A stretch of 64,000 nt of DNA from Hawksworthiomyces lignivorus (lineage: Eukaryota > Ascomycota > Sordariomycetes > Ophiostomatales > Ophiostomataceae). Of this stretch, positions 10,795-22,297 are shown piece after piece. Numbering within the stretch: the stretch's first letter is position 1; each line of letters opens with the position of its first letter. The position numbers were made by a program, and so were the translations under genes. The notes below the pieces were generated by a model. That model was not told the DNA's origin, searched no databases, and saw nothing but the letters and a program-made list of their open reading frames with translations. The DNA lies in contig NTMA01000092.1 in assembly GCA_002917075.1 (NCBI GenBank), positions 104,253 to 168,252 on the forward strand, in the 5' to 3' direction.

Positions 10795-11181
10795 GGGATA
10801 GAGCACCCTTTCCTTCTTCCTAGTGGAAAATTAGTAGGCATTGGCATTGGCATTTTGTGAAGACTAAATGGGAGTTTATGTGTGTATATGATTTTTTGTG
10901 TGGTTACATATTTATCGATGAAAGAACCTAGACGCCACAAAAGGAGTCCTGACAAACAAAGTACAAAGAACCAAGAGCCGTGTCCGTTACATTTTTTTTT
11001 GCAAATGTCTTCGGAATCCATAAACCATCATATCAAAGAAAAAAGTGTAAAATAAAACAAGTAGCCACAAAAAAGAAGCAAGTGGTTATATATCTACATA
11101 CTGAGAGCGTAGAGGCTCATAATAGATTCACCTCAGAAAGAAAGATGAAGTTTCCTAAGGTTTTCCCTCATCTAGAGGGAA

Positions 11182-12559
11182 TCAAGCTGCGGCAGCCGGG
11201 GCTGGAACAGGCACAAACTGCACGCCCACGCCGCCGCCAGGGGCAGCTGCGGCAGGTGCAGCAGGTGCAGCAGCAGCAGCAGCAGCGACTGCAGCTGGAG
11301 CTGCTGAAGCGCTTGCACCGCTGCTTGCAGTGGTGGTTGCTGCGGAGGCGGTCGAGACTGAGGAGGTCGAGGCCGAGGTGGTGGTCGACGTCGAAAGCGA
11401 GGCCGAGCCGACATTCACAATGTTGCCGGCAGATCCGTTGCTGCCGCTCAGGAGCGCTGCCGCGACGGAATTCAGAAGCGACGAGGAGCCGAGCGACAGG
11501 CCGCTGACTTCCAGCGCCGAAATCTGCTCGGCGACGACGACGGAGGACTGCAGGTTGAAGAGCGACAGGCTGTTGGCGTTAAAGACGGAGCAGTCCTGGC
11601 CAAACTCATTGATGTTCTCGACGAGCAGGGGCTGGCCGGGCAAGATGATGCTGGCGGGGTCGGACACGACCTGGGCGCCGTTGGGCAGGCTCGGGGGCTT
11701 GGAACCATAGGGCAGAATAATGGTCTGGCCGATCTGGCCGAATGGGTTGTTGGGATCGAAGTTGGCCACCTGGGGGAAGCCGCTGGTGGCGGAGGCAGCG
11801 GCGGCAGACGCAGTGGCGGTCACCTGCGCGATCACGGACGCGGCAGCACCAGACTGGAAAGATGTGTTGTTTGAGCCGATGATGCCACCCAGATTCAGGG
11901 TCGGCTGGGCCGCGTTAATGGTGACCGGGCTGGCCGCCGTCAGCATGACAACAACAGAGCTCTGGTGGCCGTTGTCGGCCAGAAGCTGGTTGATCATGTA
12001 GCGATTGTTGCGCGAATTTGTGTTCCGCAAGTCCACAACTTGCGTCACGCACACAATCACTGTGTTCTAAGGGAGAGTTAGCCGAAGTGGCCCTTTCAGC
12101 AATAAAAAAAGGTACAGGCCAAAATACATACGACTTGAGAGAAGCGAGCCAAGAAGTGATTAACGCGAATGTTGTTCTTAATGGTCTCTACTTCCTGGAC
12201 AAGAGCCAGCTGTGACTGCAGCAGAGCAGAGAACTCCTGCTCGGCCGTTAGGGCCAACTGGTTTACGAGGTCCAGGTTCTCTTGAACAATTGTGATGCTG
12301 GGCTCGACAACTGTTTGCTGGATAATAAGAGCACCACGCTTGTCGTGCTGCCGAGCAAGCGACCTGCCAGCTTTTGTGCTGCGGCCCACGACATGGCGGT
12401 CAACAATAGGAGAATTCCTGTCTACAGGAGCTGGTGCTGTTCCCGAGTCTGTTAGCAAAATGTCATACCCAAAACCTACTCAGACAAGGTCGTTTTCTTA
12501 CCAGCAGCAGCCAAAGAGCTGAGGCCGACCAGAGCAACTAGAGCGTTTTTGAAAAACAT
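11182..12559 (-). CDS. Secreted Ala/Ser-rich protein of unknown function
   Basis: Exons 12559-12502, 12448-12132 and 12066-11182 give 419 residues; introns are GTAAGA...CAG (53 bases) and GTATGT...TAG (65 bases), both keeping frame. The protein opens with a clear signal peptide (MFFKNALVALVGLSSLAAA). A short basic segment ending QHDKRG may be a Kex2-type site. Next is a helical segment (VVEPSITIVQENLDLVNQ, then FSALLQSQLALVQEVETIK), a beta-rich middle (NTVIVCVTQVVDLRN), and a long Ala/Ser/Thr-rich tail with a run of about 40 mostly Ala/Pro residues. I recognise the general look of a secreted protein type in filamentous ascomycetes but no assigned function. There is no clear GPI signal. A cell-wall or extracellular-matrix role is inference from composition. 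Confidence 0.8.
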
Positions 12560-14990
12560 GATTGTAAATGATATGAGAAGAAGGTCAAAAATGTAGTAGA
12601 ATAAAATATAAAAAATAAAATTGAGTGACCAGAGCACCCAGCGAAAGTAATATCCTGTCAAAGGAGAGGGGGATCTTTTCAAAAGATGCGATAGTAAAAA
12701 GTCAGTCGATGACTAGATGTTGGCCCAACGTAAAAGGATATATGTTATATGGCCAAAAGAGTGCAGTCACTAGGACGCTTCGAAAAGAAAGAATGGAAAA
12801 AAAAAAAAAAGAAGAGAAACGAAACGTGAGAGAAAAAAATACCGCTACCAGAAATCTGAAAAAGGAATGTCGTGACGAGACAAAAGAAGAAGAAAAGGGA
12901 AGAGAAGGAGATCAATGATGTGCAACCTGGTCGCAGAACGGCATGACTTGATTATATATGTCCCCCATATGTGGGCCATGATGTGCTCAATGCAATCTGC
13001 AATGATTGCCAGTCCACGATCCACGCTTTGTCCAGAAATACGGAGAACCCTTCTCACACTGCAGAGCTCTTTTACGCACCTGCCCTTGCTCCTCTCGATC
13101 GCCAGCTCTTGTACCGTCGTCTCGATGGCGCTCTACCCCCTCCCCCGGTCCTATTCTCTCACAGCGCAGAGAGGCTGATACTCCTTGGCAATCCAGAAGA
13201 ACTTGAGAACTTGTGGGTGCCAAGAACCAAGCGACGGCAAGAAGGGTAAGAGAATTCGAATGGAGGTGAGCTGAAGATCGTGACAAGGGGTGGGGTGAAG
13301 GGGCGAAAGGGGTGAGAAAGGAAAAGCATGCGTGAATTCATCACTTAGTGTTTAACCGGATTCAGTTGCTCGCCTCCCATCGTCTGTGCGGGTCGCGATG
13401 CAAATGTTTTCGGTAGAAAGAGAAAGAGTGGTGACATGAGGTCGCAGGTTCGCGAGAGTTACACCTGATTGGTGGTTGCGGACTGGTAGCGGGCTGCTGA
13501 GTTTAGAAGAGGTGGAGAGAGACATCAGATGTGAAAGCTCCTAACACTGGCGGCTGCAATCGTACTTCTCTACGAATGAACATGTCGAAGGTAGAAAGGA
13601 CAAGCTTTCTCTCCTTTTTTTTCTTAGGGCAGCGTTCAACGGCAAACCTGCCATCCGAGATTTAGAGAATAAAAAAAACAAGTATTGTTGCCCCCCCGCA
13701 TGTCGCAGCGCAAGGGGCGACAGCAGATGGCAGCTCGAAGTTAAGACTGCACACGGTCCCAATTGGATGGCAGAAGTATTAAGCATACAAACATTAGTGG
13801 CGCAGGTTAGAGTGCTTGCTTAAGCCCATGTCGGCCAGGCTCTGAGTGTGGTGTCACTACTCCGTACGCTGCAGGATTGCGGTACACTAGCACAAGAAGC
13901 CGCTGTCTCTAATGGGCCTGGCCAGTAAAAGTGCACGCTCGGCAGATGTCGCCGCACAGAGCCTCCTCGACCCCCCTGGTCAGTTTCCCAGACACGGTTT
14001 GTTTTGCATTGGAAACTCGATACCATCAATGCACTTCAAAGACACAAAAAAGATGAGTTTGAGCAAAAAATAATGACAATAGACGAAAAGAGAAGAAGCG
14101 GAGATTAGTAAATCAGGCTGACGTTTACTTGATTGATTCTGCAGCAGGTTTTGCCGATCTCGTGCTCGAGAATCGTCTATCTTGCCCATTGCTTTCCGTC
14201 TGGGACATATTAGTGGGAATGCCCAGCATAGATAAAGTGAGCTCTCGAACCAAAGGAAACAATTTCATGCTTTTCGTTCTATCATCCCGTCATCGACAAA
14301 TCTTGCTACAAGCCAAGAGAGTCTGCGTCAGCTAAAGAAAAGAAGAAGAAAAAAAAAAGCGCAATACTACGCAGCTTTGTAGTGCGAATATGCATCACTG
14401 GAGGCAAACCACCAGGATGCGCGGTTGCAACCTCAGCGCTCCGATTGTTCGACCGACAGACACAGCACTCACATCCCCGCTTCTCTCTTGGAGCAGGTTA
14501 AACTGGATCTGTTTCGACATGATTTGTATTTGCTTTCTTCCCCATCCATGAGCTAAGCCACAGTCAATGGTTTTACCAAGGACGATGAGAATGCGAGCAG
14601 TAACAGAATTGGATATATAAAAATAAATTCAAACAGCACGAGAGGAAAGGAATCTATGCTGTTCTCTAACGTATTGGTTCCAGAACCTGTCTACATATGA
14701 AGGTAGAAAATGGCCAGCCGAGAGTTGTGAGGCACAACTCTGAAGGTGACCTTGCACACGAGACTTATAAACGACATGTGCAGGTAAAATAGATGGCTAT
14801 AGCACACAGAAGTTTAAAGGCGGCGCTGAGACTAATCCCTTTTGCGTTTTGTTTCTCTGTTGTTTCTATATGTTTCCCCTTGATTCGTGGATAAGATAGC
14901 GGCAGCCTCACCCCAACCGCCCTTGCCCCGTCCGCTCTAGACAATACTCTTTGGGATTTGGATATGATCATAAAAATCGTCGCTACATGG
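12560..14990. other. Gene-poor stretch upstream of the Ala-rich protein gene
   Basis: The Ala-rich gene reads away to the left and the Cas1p gene ends at the right edge. The 2.4 kb contains A-rich runs (12797-12809, 14347-14358) and short open frames without motifs. I see no gene, tRNA or repeat element. Confidence 0.5.
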
Positions 14991-17900
14991 TTAAATATAA
15001 TAAGCATTAATTAACAGCAGCAGAGCCAGCACCAATATTGCTCGTAGTCTAGCGTCTGGAACAATGCTCATTTTGTTGCCGGTGGCGGGAGGCAACAACA
15101 AAATGTTGTGCTCGTACGGCGGCAGTTCGTATTGTAAATCTTGGACGTCACGGCTCGCAGGTTTTGAGTCGGGAATCGACAATTCCCCTACCAATGCTGC
15201 CGTTGGTGTTGAGGGCTCTGTTTTGTTGTCTCCGACAAAAAGCACAACGGAAATTGCTCGTGCCGACTGGTGAGCGCGCCAACTCGCCAGCAAGAAGACG
15301 ATTATGATACTGGCGGCTTCCCAATAGTGAATTACAAAGAACCACAGACCGGTAATACCGCCGCTGAACCTCGGCGGCGTATATGCAAATAGTTTTAAGC
15401 GACCAGTGCCGTTGCCTGATAGCAAAATATGATTGCTAAGAATGGACAGCTCGAGGGCGAATGTACCAAGCGCTGCTGGCCAGGCCAGATAGACGGCACG
15501 CAATTTGCCATGGAAGTTGCGCATAATAGCGAAACTGAGTACCGCAGATGGCACAATGTAAGGCTGTAAGCTCTCAAAAATGCTTTGCTCGCTGGCCGCA
15601 TGCGCGAAGCGAGTCGCTGTGATAAAGAAGAAAAAAAAGAGGAAACAGCAAATAACAACCAGAGGTTGTACCGGGGCTGTGTCATCATTTGGATACAGCA
15701 CAGCAGCCAGCATAGCATCTAGGTTGCTTGCACTCGTGTCGGCGTCGCCGCTGCTATTGTCAGACGCCGGCTGCTGGACAGGTCTCCGAATGAGCTTCTG
15801 CACAAGCTGTTGCTGATGCTGCATGATTTTTGTCGGGTGCATTCGAACAGCTATTGGCAATGGCGGCATCGGATTCAACCTGTATAATTCTTCCATGCGG
15901 TGACGAATGAGAGAAGCACGTCGCGCAACAACTGCAGCAGCCATTCCCAAAAAGGGGGTGCGCCAGCCGAGGCGGATGGCACTCCGCATGCTGTCGACAT
16001 CCCATTGAGCGTTGCAGTATTTCAAGCCGACACGGCTGATTGTCTCTAGAAAACCGTAGGGACCCGGCCGTAGCACAACGGCCGTTAGTACGGCTGCTGA
16101 GAAGCAAATGCGCAACAGGAGAAAACTAGGCCGGCTCTCGTCGGTGCGGTGGCCCAGCCACATTGTGCAGTATGTGACCAAAAACCAAAACGAGACTAAC
16201 CGCGGAAAGTAATAGAGATGGACAACGCTGTGAGGTGTTCCGGACTCTCGGCCATCAAGCATGAGATTCAAAAGACATGGCAGGACGTTGAGGCGGAAAA
16301 CAACTGATGCCACACGGCCGAAAGAAAAATCGGCAGAACGCAAAAAATAGGAGGTATGGCCAAATGCAGACAGAAACAGATGTGCTTCCGTAAAGAACTG
16401 CGCCCATTTAACTGCGGTCGGCGAGTCCAAGTCTTCTTTATAAGACAGCAACAAGACGGCGATCTGCATCAAGCCCTTCCATTCGTCTGAAATGTGTCGA
16501 GGCAAGAAGTCAATTTCAAGAACAGGTTTATCATCCAGACCTATTTCGGAAACGCCGTTATCGCTCTCGAATGGTGGTGTTTGCTGCTGGTGGATGTTTC
16601 TAACACTGAAGAGAAGAACGACTCCGGTAACGACGAAGGTGTAAAAGAGCTGGCTGTTATCAGGATGCTTTTCAGACTTTGCAAACCTATGGCTGCGATC
16701 GGCCATGTAACAGTAAAAAATCACAGCGCTGAGCAAAAAGAAGGAGAGACCAGATGATGGCAGCCTTCGGTATCTGTAAAGAGGAATAGCGAGAGAGACA
16801 ATGGTTATAGCACACAAACTGTACCGGAGAATAGTCTGCCCACGAACTGGCTCTGGATACGCCACGCAGCATGTTGTCTTATATGCAAAATTAGGAACAT
16901 TCTCATCTGAAGCGCGCGATTTGGTGAGATGTCCATTACACCGGGCATTGAGGGGAATATCGATCCAGCGCTCGGCAACAGCACCCGTAACATGCAATCC
17001 TGTGTCTTCATACGCCTCAGGCACATGATAAGTCATATCATTGTAGGCGGCCAGAATGTGTGACTGAACAGCGGGCCCGAGCCTGTCAAGGTAGTCGTTC
17101 ATACGCTTGATTCTCTCAGGAAGTAGCGCTACTGAACGATCAGGCGGCAGCATACCATAATTGGGGACAATCACAGGAACCAAAAAGATGTAGTCTTTTG
17201 GCTGTGCATTATTTTGATCTGAAGGAAAAACAAAATCTCCCATAGTCGTGACGGCGTAGTCTGTAGCGTTTTGAAACCTCGCAAAATATGAGTCTCCGGC
17301 GTTTCTAGCTGCCCAGATACCAGGTGAACTCAAGACCGTCAAGGCAGGTTTCTGTAGTGGCTCTGGGAATTTTGCATCATCGCTAGCGTCAGACTGCTTG
17401 GCGTTGCCTTCGTGTATGTTGCCCATTTCTGCCTTGAAAGATGTCGAATTCAGCCAGGGATCCCAGATAAAATCGAGTTGTACTGACTCTGCCTCGATGG
17501 AGAGATCATGGCGTGGATTCTCCTCGATAAATGTTGACCGCAGCAGCCATTCGGCTGTTTCGTGGTCAAGCCGAGTTAATGCAGCAAAGAAGAGGGTGCG
17601 GGCGGTTGCATCTCCGATAAAGAGCAGCCTCTGGTTGCCAAGGCAGTCATGGATGTCTTCGCGTGAATATTCATGCATACGGCAGCCAGCCGGTTCCCAT
17701 TTCTCGAATGACCGAGCCGCCGGCGGTTCTCGGCCTTCCCGCTCCAGCACTTGAAGCTGCTCATAGACTGAGGCGACATCTACTGGTGGCTTTTTATATG
17801 GCGGCCATGAGCCCCGCCGAACCAAAGCTCCACAACGATATGGGTCGGTGTTGCCTTGGAAGATGCGTTAGCATGAGAAACCGGTAATCAACAGGTGTGA

Positions 17901-18134
17901 ATATATAGCTATTCCAGATGGGGCATGCAAGGAACGATTCGCTCTAGACACCGACTTACCCGAAAGGGTCTGAAGGACGAAGACGGCAGTAAACAGAAGT
18001 AGGGCCATGCGGATCGCAGCATTGCCAACAGCATGGTTGACACCGAACAAGGTCGAACCGAAAAGCGACTTTCCAGCAGAGCCGATGAGCCTCACGGCCT
18101 TGATTGGCCTTCGCAACAACCCCCTGAACACCAT
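14991..18134 (-). CDS. Cas1p-type multi-pass O-acetyltransferase with altered GDS motif
   Basis: Fungal Cas1p proteins and animal CASD1 O-acetylate polysaccharides or sialic acid in the Golgi; they join a luminal SGNH (GDSL-like) domain to a multi-pass acyltransferase region. Exons 18134-17960 and 17854-14991 give 1012 residues; the 105-base intron rebuilds SGNTDPYRCGALVRRGSW, the family's start of the luminal domain. One N-terminal membrane anchor (about residues 43-55) precedes the luminal part. The block 1 motif reads LLFIGDATART at about residues 136-146, with Ala (codon 17609-17607) where the catalytic Ser of GDS is expected. The later DTGLH segment, with the expected His, is present. 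The second half has many hydrophobic helices (from about residue 345), consistent with the Cas1p domain. Identity as a family member is firm; activity of the luminal domain is doubtful. Confidence 0.88.
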
Positions 18135-19524
18135 AGCTATAGCTTGGAAAATGGCCCGGCTTCGCCGCCCAGAAGTGTCCTAGCTGGTCTTAGTTGGCCG
18201 GCACGTGCAACGGAGCAGTCTCGATATACCAGACACAGAGACATTTCAAAAGCATCAGAGCGACAATCGTTAAGAATTCTACAAGACCAACACTTTGGCC
18301 GAAAAATAGCAAGCTGCCCAGTCCAAGTTGGAGTAGGCGGGTGTCGCCTCGAACTATTGCCTTCCTTTCCCCTTTTTGAGCACGCGACACAAAGCCGCAT
18401 TCATTTAGCTGCTTGGCCTAAGCCTTACAATGACACCTTGGAGGCCAAGAACGCCAAGGCACTCGGAATAAAGTAGCCGCGACGTAACTCTTTTGTCAGA
18501 CTTGCCAAGAGACCATACCAAATATTACTTTTCTGCTGCATAATATTAGCTGCAGTTCAGCCAGTTGTGATAATTATAGGCTCTAGGCGACGTAAGTAAA
18601 CCCAGTCAAGCATCGTGTCCCTATGCTGTTGTGTTGTCCTCCCCGTCTTCATACACTATGGTTTATTTAGTGCACGACGCAAGCACATAGCTCTTACTAT
18701 TCAGCGCTGACAGTTACTCCGTAGTAAGGGGTAAGAAAAGTGGGACATACAGTGCTGTCAGCGAGTATGAGTGCTAATAACTAAGCCCAAAAAAGCAGGC
18801 TTACCGCTATATTATAGTGGTCCTATCTCTCTTTTTGGACCTGTTCACAATGCATATCACGTGTTCGGATTCTCTTATTTAACCACCAAAAATCTTTCTT
18901 CTGGGTGGAGTCAAAATATATTTTTGATCTGAAAAAGCTTCACTTTTGTTGAAATGAATTTTGAGATAGTGTCTTGCAATCCACTCCATGCTGTGCTAAT
19001 TATGGAATGGATATATAGGTTTGTATATCTCTATTTACACTCTTTCGTAAATCCACAACCTTCTTCTTCTTCTTTGTCCTTCTCTCGCGCTTCACCTAGT
19101 CTTCTGCCAATCTCGACCAGTCGACCCCTTTACTCTTCCAGCGGCTGGTCTTGAGTTCGGATGCAATGCTCTTTTCCTCTCACGAGAAAAAGGGGCAATT
19201 GTATTAGACAAGAACGAACCATCACAACACTGTTTGAGTGCGGGGCCTTCTCCTTTACACAGATGGGGGGTTTCTCGCAATTGAGGAGTTGTGACACTCA
19301 TACTTAATATCTGCCAGCGCTTCTAACTTCTCGATGCGAGCAAGATGCTGAAAATCTTCCAGTGCGTGGATGGCGAAAGCTCAGGAGATAAAAGAGAGCC
19401 ACTATGGTGGGTTTCTGGGCATGCTATATACGAGAAAGGTCCGTAACCAAGTGTAAAATCTGAGCGATAGCTTGTTGCAGACAGCCTGAAGCTGCAATAG
19501 AAATGCCAGCAAAGCAGATCGTGA
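18135..19524. other. Intergenic region upstream of Cas1p gene
   Basis: Contains the Cas1p promoter at its left end and the 3' end of the PLC-like gene at its right. No open frame shows a motif. Nothing else recognised. Confidence 0.5.
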
Positions 19525-20982
19525 CTATGACACCAGTTCTGCTATCTGACGCAGAGCGAGGAGGGCGCCAATCCACCAGAGAGGGGTGCTCGCGCCCGCA
19601 GCTGCGCCTGCAGCGCCTGACCTGACGGGCAGCATGTCTGGGCTGATGACTCGGCCGGTCGTGGCCGTCAGGCCGTTGAGGGCGTCCACTGTGGCGATGG
19701 CCGGACCCCGGTTGAAGAAGTCGACGAGAATGAACGTGGGCTTGACGCCGCCCCACTGGCTGGCGCAGAGCCGAGCTTGCGTGCCAAGTGTGCCGCTGAT
19801 GCCCTGGGCGTTGTTGCTGCTTTTGCTGCTGCTGCTGCTGCTGCTGCTGCCGCTGCTGTTGCCGCCGCCGCTGGCAAATGGCGTCCCTGACGTATCGGGG
19901 CTGTTCGTAATGTCGATGTCGCTGACGTCTGGGATCTGAAAGCTGCTGCCGGCGCCCGCATAGGCAAAGTGGTTCATGAGCGGCAAGAGGCCTGCACGCA
20001 GAGCCGCTGCTGCTGACCCGGCTGAGGGCGGCCGGTCTAGCGAACAGTTGGAGAACTGGGCCAGGTTGGTGATCATGTATGGGGTCTCAAACACGTGCGT
20101 AAACTCGGGCAGCAGATACGGGTAGGCGGCGTCGGCAGCGATCGAGGCGATAAACGTGACAAGGCGCGTGTTGGCGCTGATCATATCCTGCAGCGTGGGC
20201 CATCCAGAGCCCTTCGGTACGTACCCGTACTTTGACAGGCCCGACTGCTGAAAGGCCCGGCCAAAGGAAGCGGCGGACTGGTGGTCGCTGTTGACCAGCA
20301 GCAAGGTTACTACTTCGTGAGGGTTGGCATCCATCCAGTCACTGATCAGAGCCAGCCAGTTCTCCAGAGAGCCGACATCGAGAAGGCCGCAGCTAGTGTG
20401 ACAGAGCTCCAGCACTCCGTTCAAAAGATGCACCTGAGCCTGCAGAAGGCGGACACCGGCGGATAGAGCAAGGGTAGCATTGAAGAACTGGTCGCCAGCA
20501 ATGGCGTTGATCTTTTGAGAATCCCGAACGAAGGCGCTGTCGTGGGCACCCCTGCAAAGGCAAAAATAAGTCACATGTTTCTTATCCATTTTCTCTTTGT
20601 CCTGCTTCGTGCCGAAAATTTTCCTAACTTACAGGTATGTGACGCTATTGTAAGTTCGACTGCAAAGCAGTGGTGAGTTGTTGCATGCCATCGCTACCGA
20701 CGACAGTGGTGTAGCCGACGGCAGTGGTGTAGACGGCGCCGCCGACGCGCTAGGGATGAGACGTGGTATTATATTGGAGGCTTTTGCAGCAACAGTACTG
20801 GTTGTAATACCGTGACAGCCGAGATCGTGAGAGTTCGCACAGACATTATCACGATGGTGATGTAATACATTCCTACCAATATCTCCTGAAAGAGGCGGTG
20901 GGAGAGCAACGGCATCGACATTGCTAGTATACAACAACGGCACGAGATAAGTCCACTGTAGGAAGTGGGATTGGAGCCTCAT
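19525..20982 (-). CDS. Secreted PLC-like phosphodiesterase (PI-PLC X-type TIM barrel), probably GPI-anchored
   Basis: Exons 20982-20633 and 20551-19525 give 458 residues. The 81-base intron (GTAAGT...CAG) rebuilds NSVTYLGAHDSAF. That segment holds the first catalytic His of the PI-PLC X fold at about residue 120; the second is in LCHTSCGLL at about residue 167. The gene starts at ATG 20982 with a signal-peptide-like segment; the codon further upstream is TTG. A Ser/Thr/Ala-rich linker leads into the domain. A run of eight or so Ser codons (19826-19850) lies in a loop. The C-terminus (SGAAGAAAGA then a hydrophobic WWIGALLAL segment) resembles a GPI-attachment signal. Eukaryotic X-type Ca-binding residues are not obvious, so the relatives are the bacterial-type, calcium-independent fungal secreted enzymes. 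The substrate is unknown. Confidence 0.85.
19826..19850 (-). repeat. CTG/CAG-type triplet run encoding poly-Ser
   Basis: Eight near-perfect GCT/AGC triplets inside the PLC-like gene, read as consecutive serines on the minus strand. Likely length-variable. Confidence 0.8.
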
Positions 20983-22297
20983 CCTGTGGTGTATTTTGTG
21001 AAAATTTGTCAAGTTGTATGAAGGAAAATTGAACGATAAAAATTGAGGGTTTTCTTGAAATCGAATTTGATGTAAACAATGAACACGTTTGGAAACATGT
21101 TAACGATATAATGAGCCGTCTGAGATTGTTTTCTCACTTGCGCAGCTGTTTATAAAGATAAACAAAATACATCGAAAAGAAAATAAAGAGGTCAGGCCCA
21201 AATTTACGTGTCTTGGTTGTGTTGCCATTTCACCGTCTTACGGCTCATCTCCTTCGCATTCATAAATTCCTTGGCGTATATACCCTCCTCTTGGACTGGA
21301 GGTGGGAGTAGTGAGGCGGGTGAACAAACAGGAGGTAGTGCAACGGAGAAGAGCTGGAAGTGGAAGACAAGGGTCAAAACATTGGTAATATGTCTTTTTA
21401 GCTCGCTGTGCCGCGTATGTGTTTACCCTGGGTTGTCGAATAGAATAGTGCGGCTCTGGTTTCTCTTGAATACGTGTGTATATTACATGATGAACATGAT
21501 GAGGTAACAGAGAAAGGAAATAAAGCAATGAGGCTTGTCAGTGGCTAGATGTATAAGGCTGGAGAGGAGGCTGGAGTGAGCGATTTGGAGCTTAGTTGGT
21601 GATTCTCAACATGGTGGCAATAAAGCATAAAACAACACAACTATGTTGAAATAATACTGGAGAAAACACGAGAACGATACACCTTGGCAAAGACGGCATT
21701 AGTTGGTTGTTGTGGCGGGAGATGTTCGTCTTGCCCCCTTCTTTTAACCGGGACGACGAGAGCCAACTAAACAACAACAATCAAAACAGGAGAAAAATAA
21801 AGACAGGCGCAGTACCAGATAGTCGGAGAATTTTGTTTTATGTAATAAGGGTGGCGGCACGAGGATATGAATACTTTAAAAGACCAGCTGATAATACTAG
21901 AAGTGAGAAGCAAGCATCAATGCACAGACAAAACAGAGACGCGCATGCGGATATGTGATATCATTCGTTGCTCGGTCAATACTGCACGAAATCGTAACGG
22001 CTTTTTGCGAGAGAAGAATAAGTCAGAAGAGCAGAAATATGAGAACAGGAGGATAGAAGTCAGCCGCATGGAAACAAAGATACTACAATGAAACAAAAGA
22101 CCCATAGACTTATTATGATACACTTCGACACGAATTACACAAGGACGATGAAAAGAGGAAAACAAAACACAAGGAAGAAAGCCCTTTCAGTCCTCCCTCC
22201 GCCAGCACGCCTTCCATTAAAGCAAACAAACCAAAAAAAAGTAAAAAAGAAAAATGGAATAAGAACCAGAAAGCAGCCCGTGTTTCTGGCTCCGCCC
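20983..22297. other. Intergenic region between PLC-like gene and SMC3
   Basis: Holds the promoter of the PLC-like gene on its left and the 3' end of SMC3 on its right. A-rich on the plus strand. Small open frames on both strands lack motifs; no gene seen. Confidence 0.5.

Larger units (their letters stand above)
9707..11181. other. Intergenic region between RPS18 and the Ala-rich protein gene
   Basis: Holds the RPS18 promoter at its left end and the 3' region of the Ala-rich gene at its right. The only possible gene inside is the small secreted-peptide candidate at 10606-10794. Other short open frames show no motif. Confidence 0.5.
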
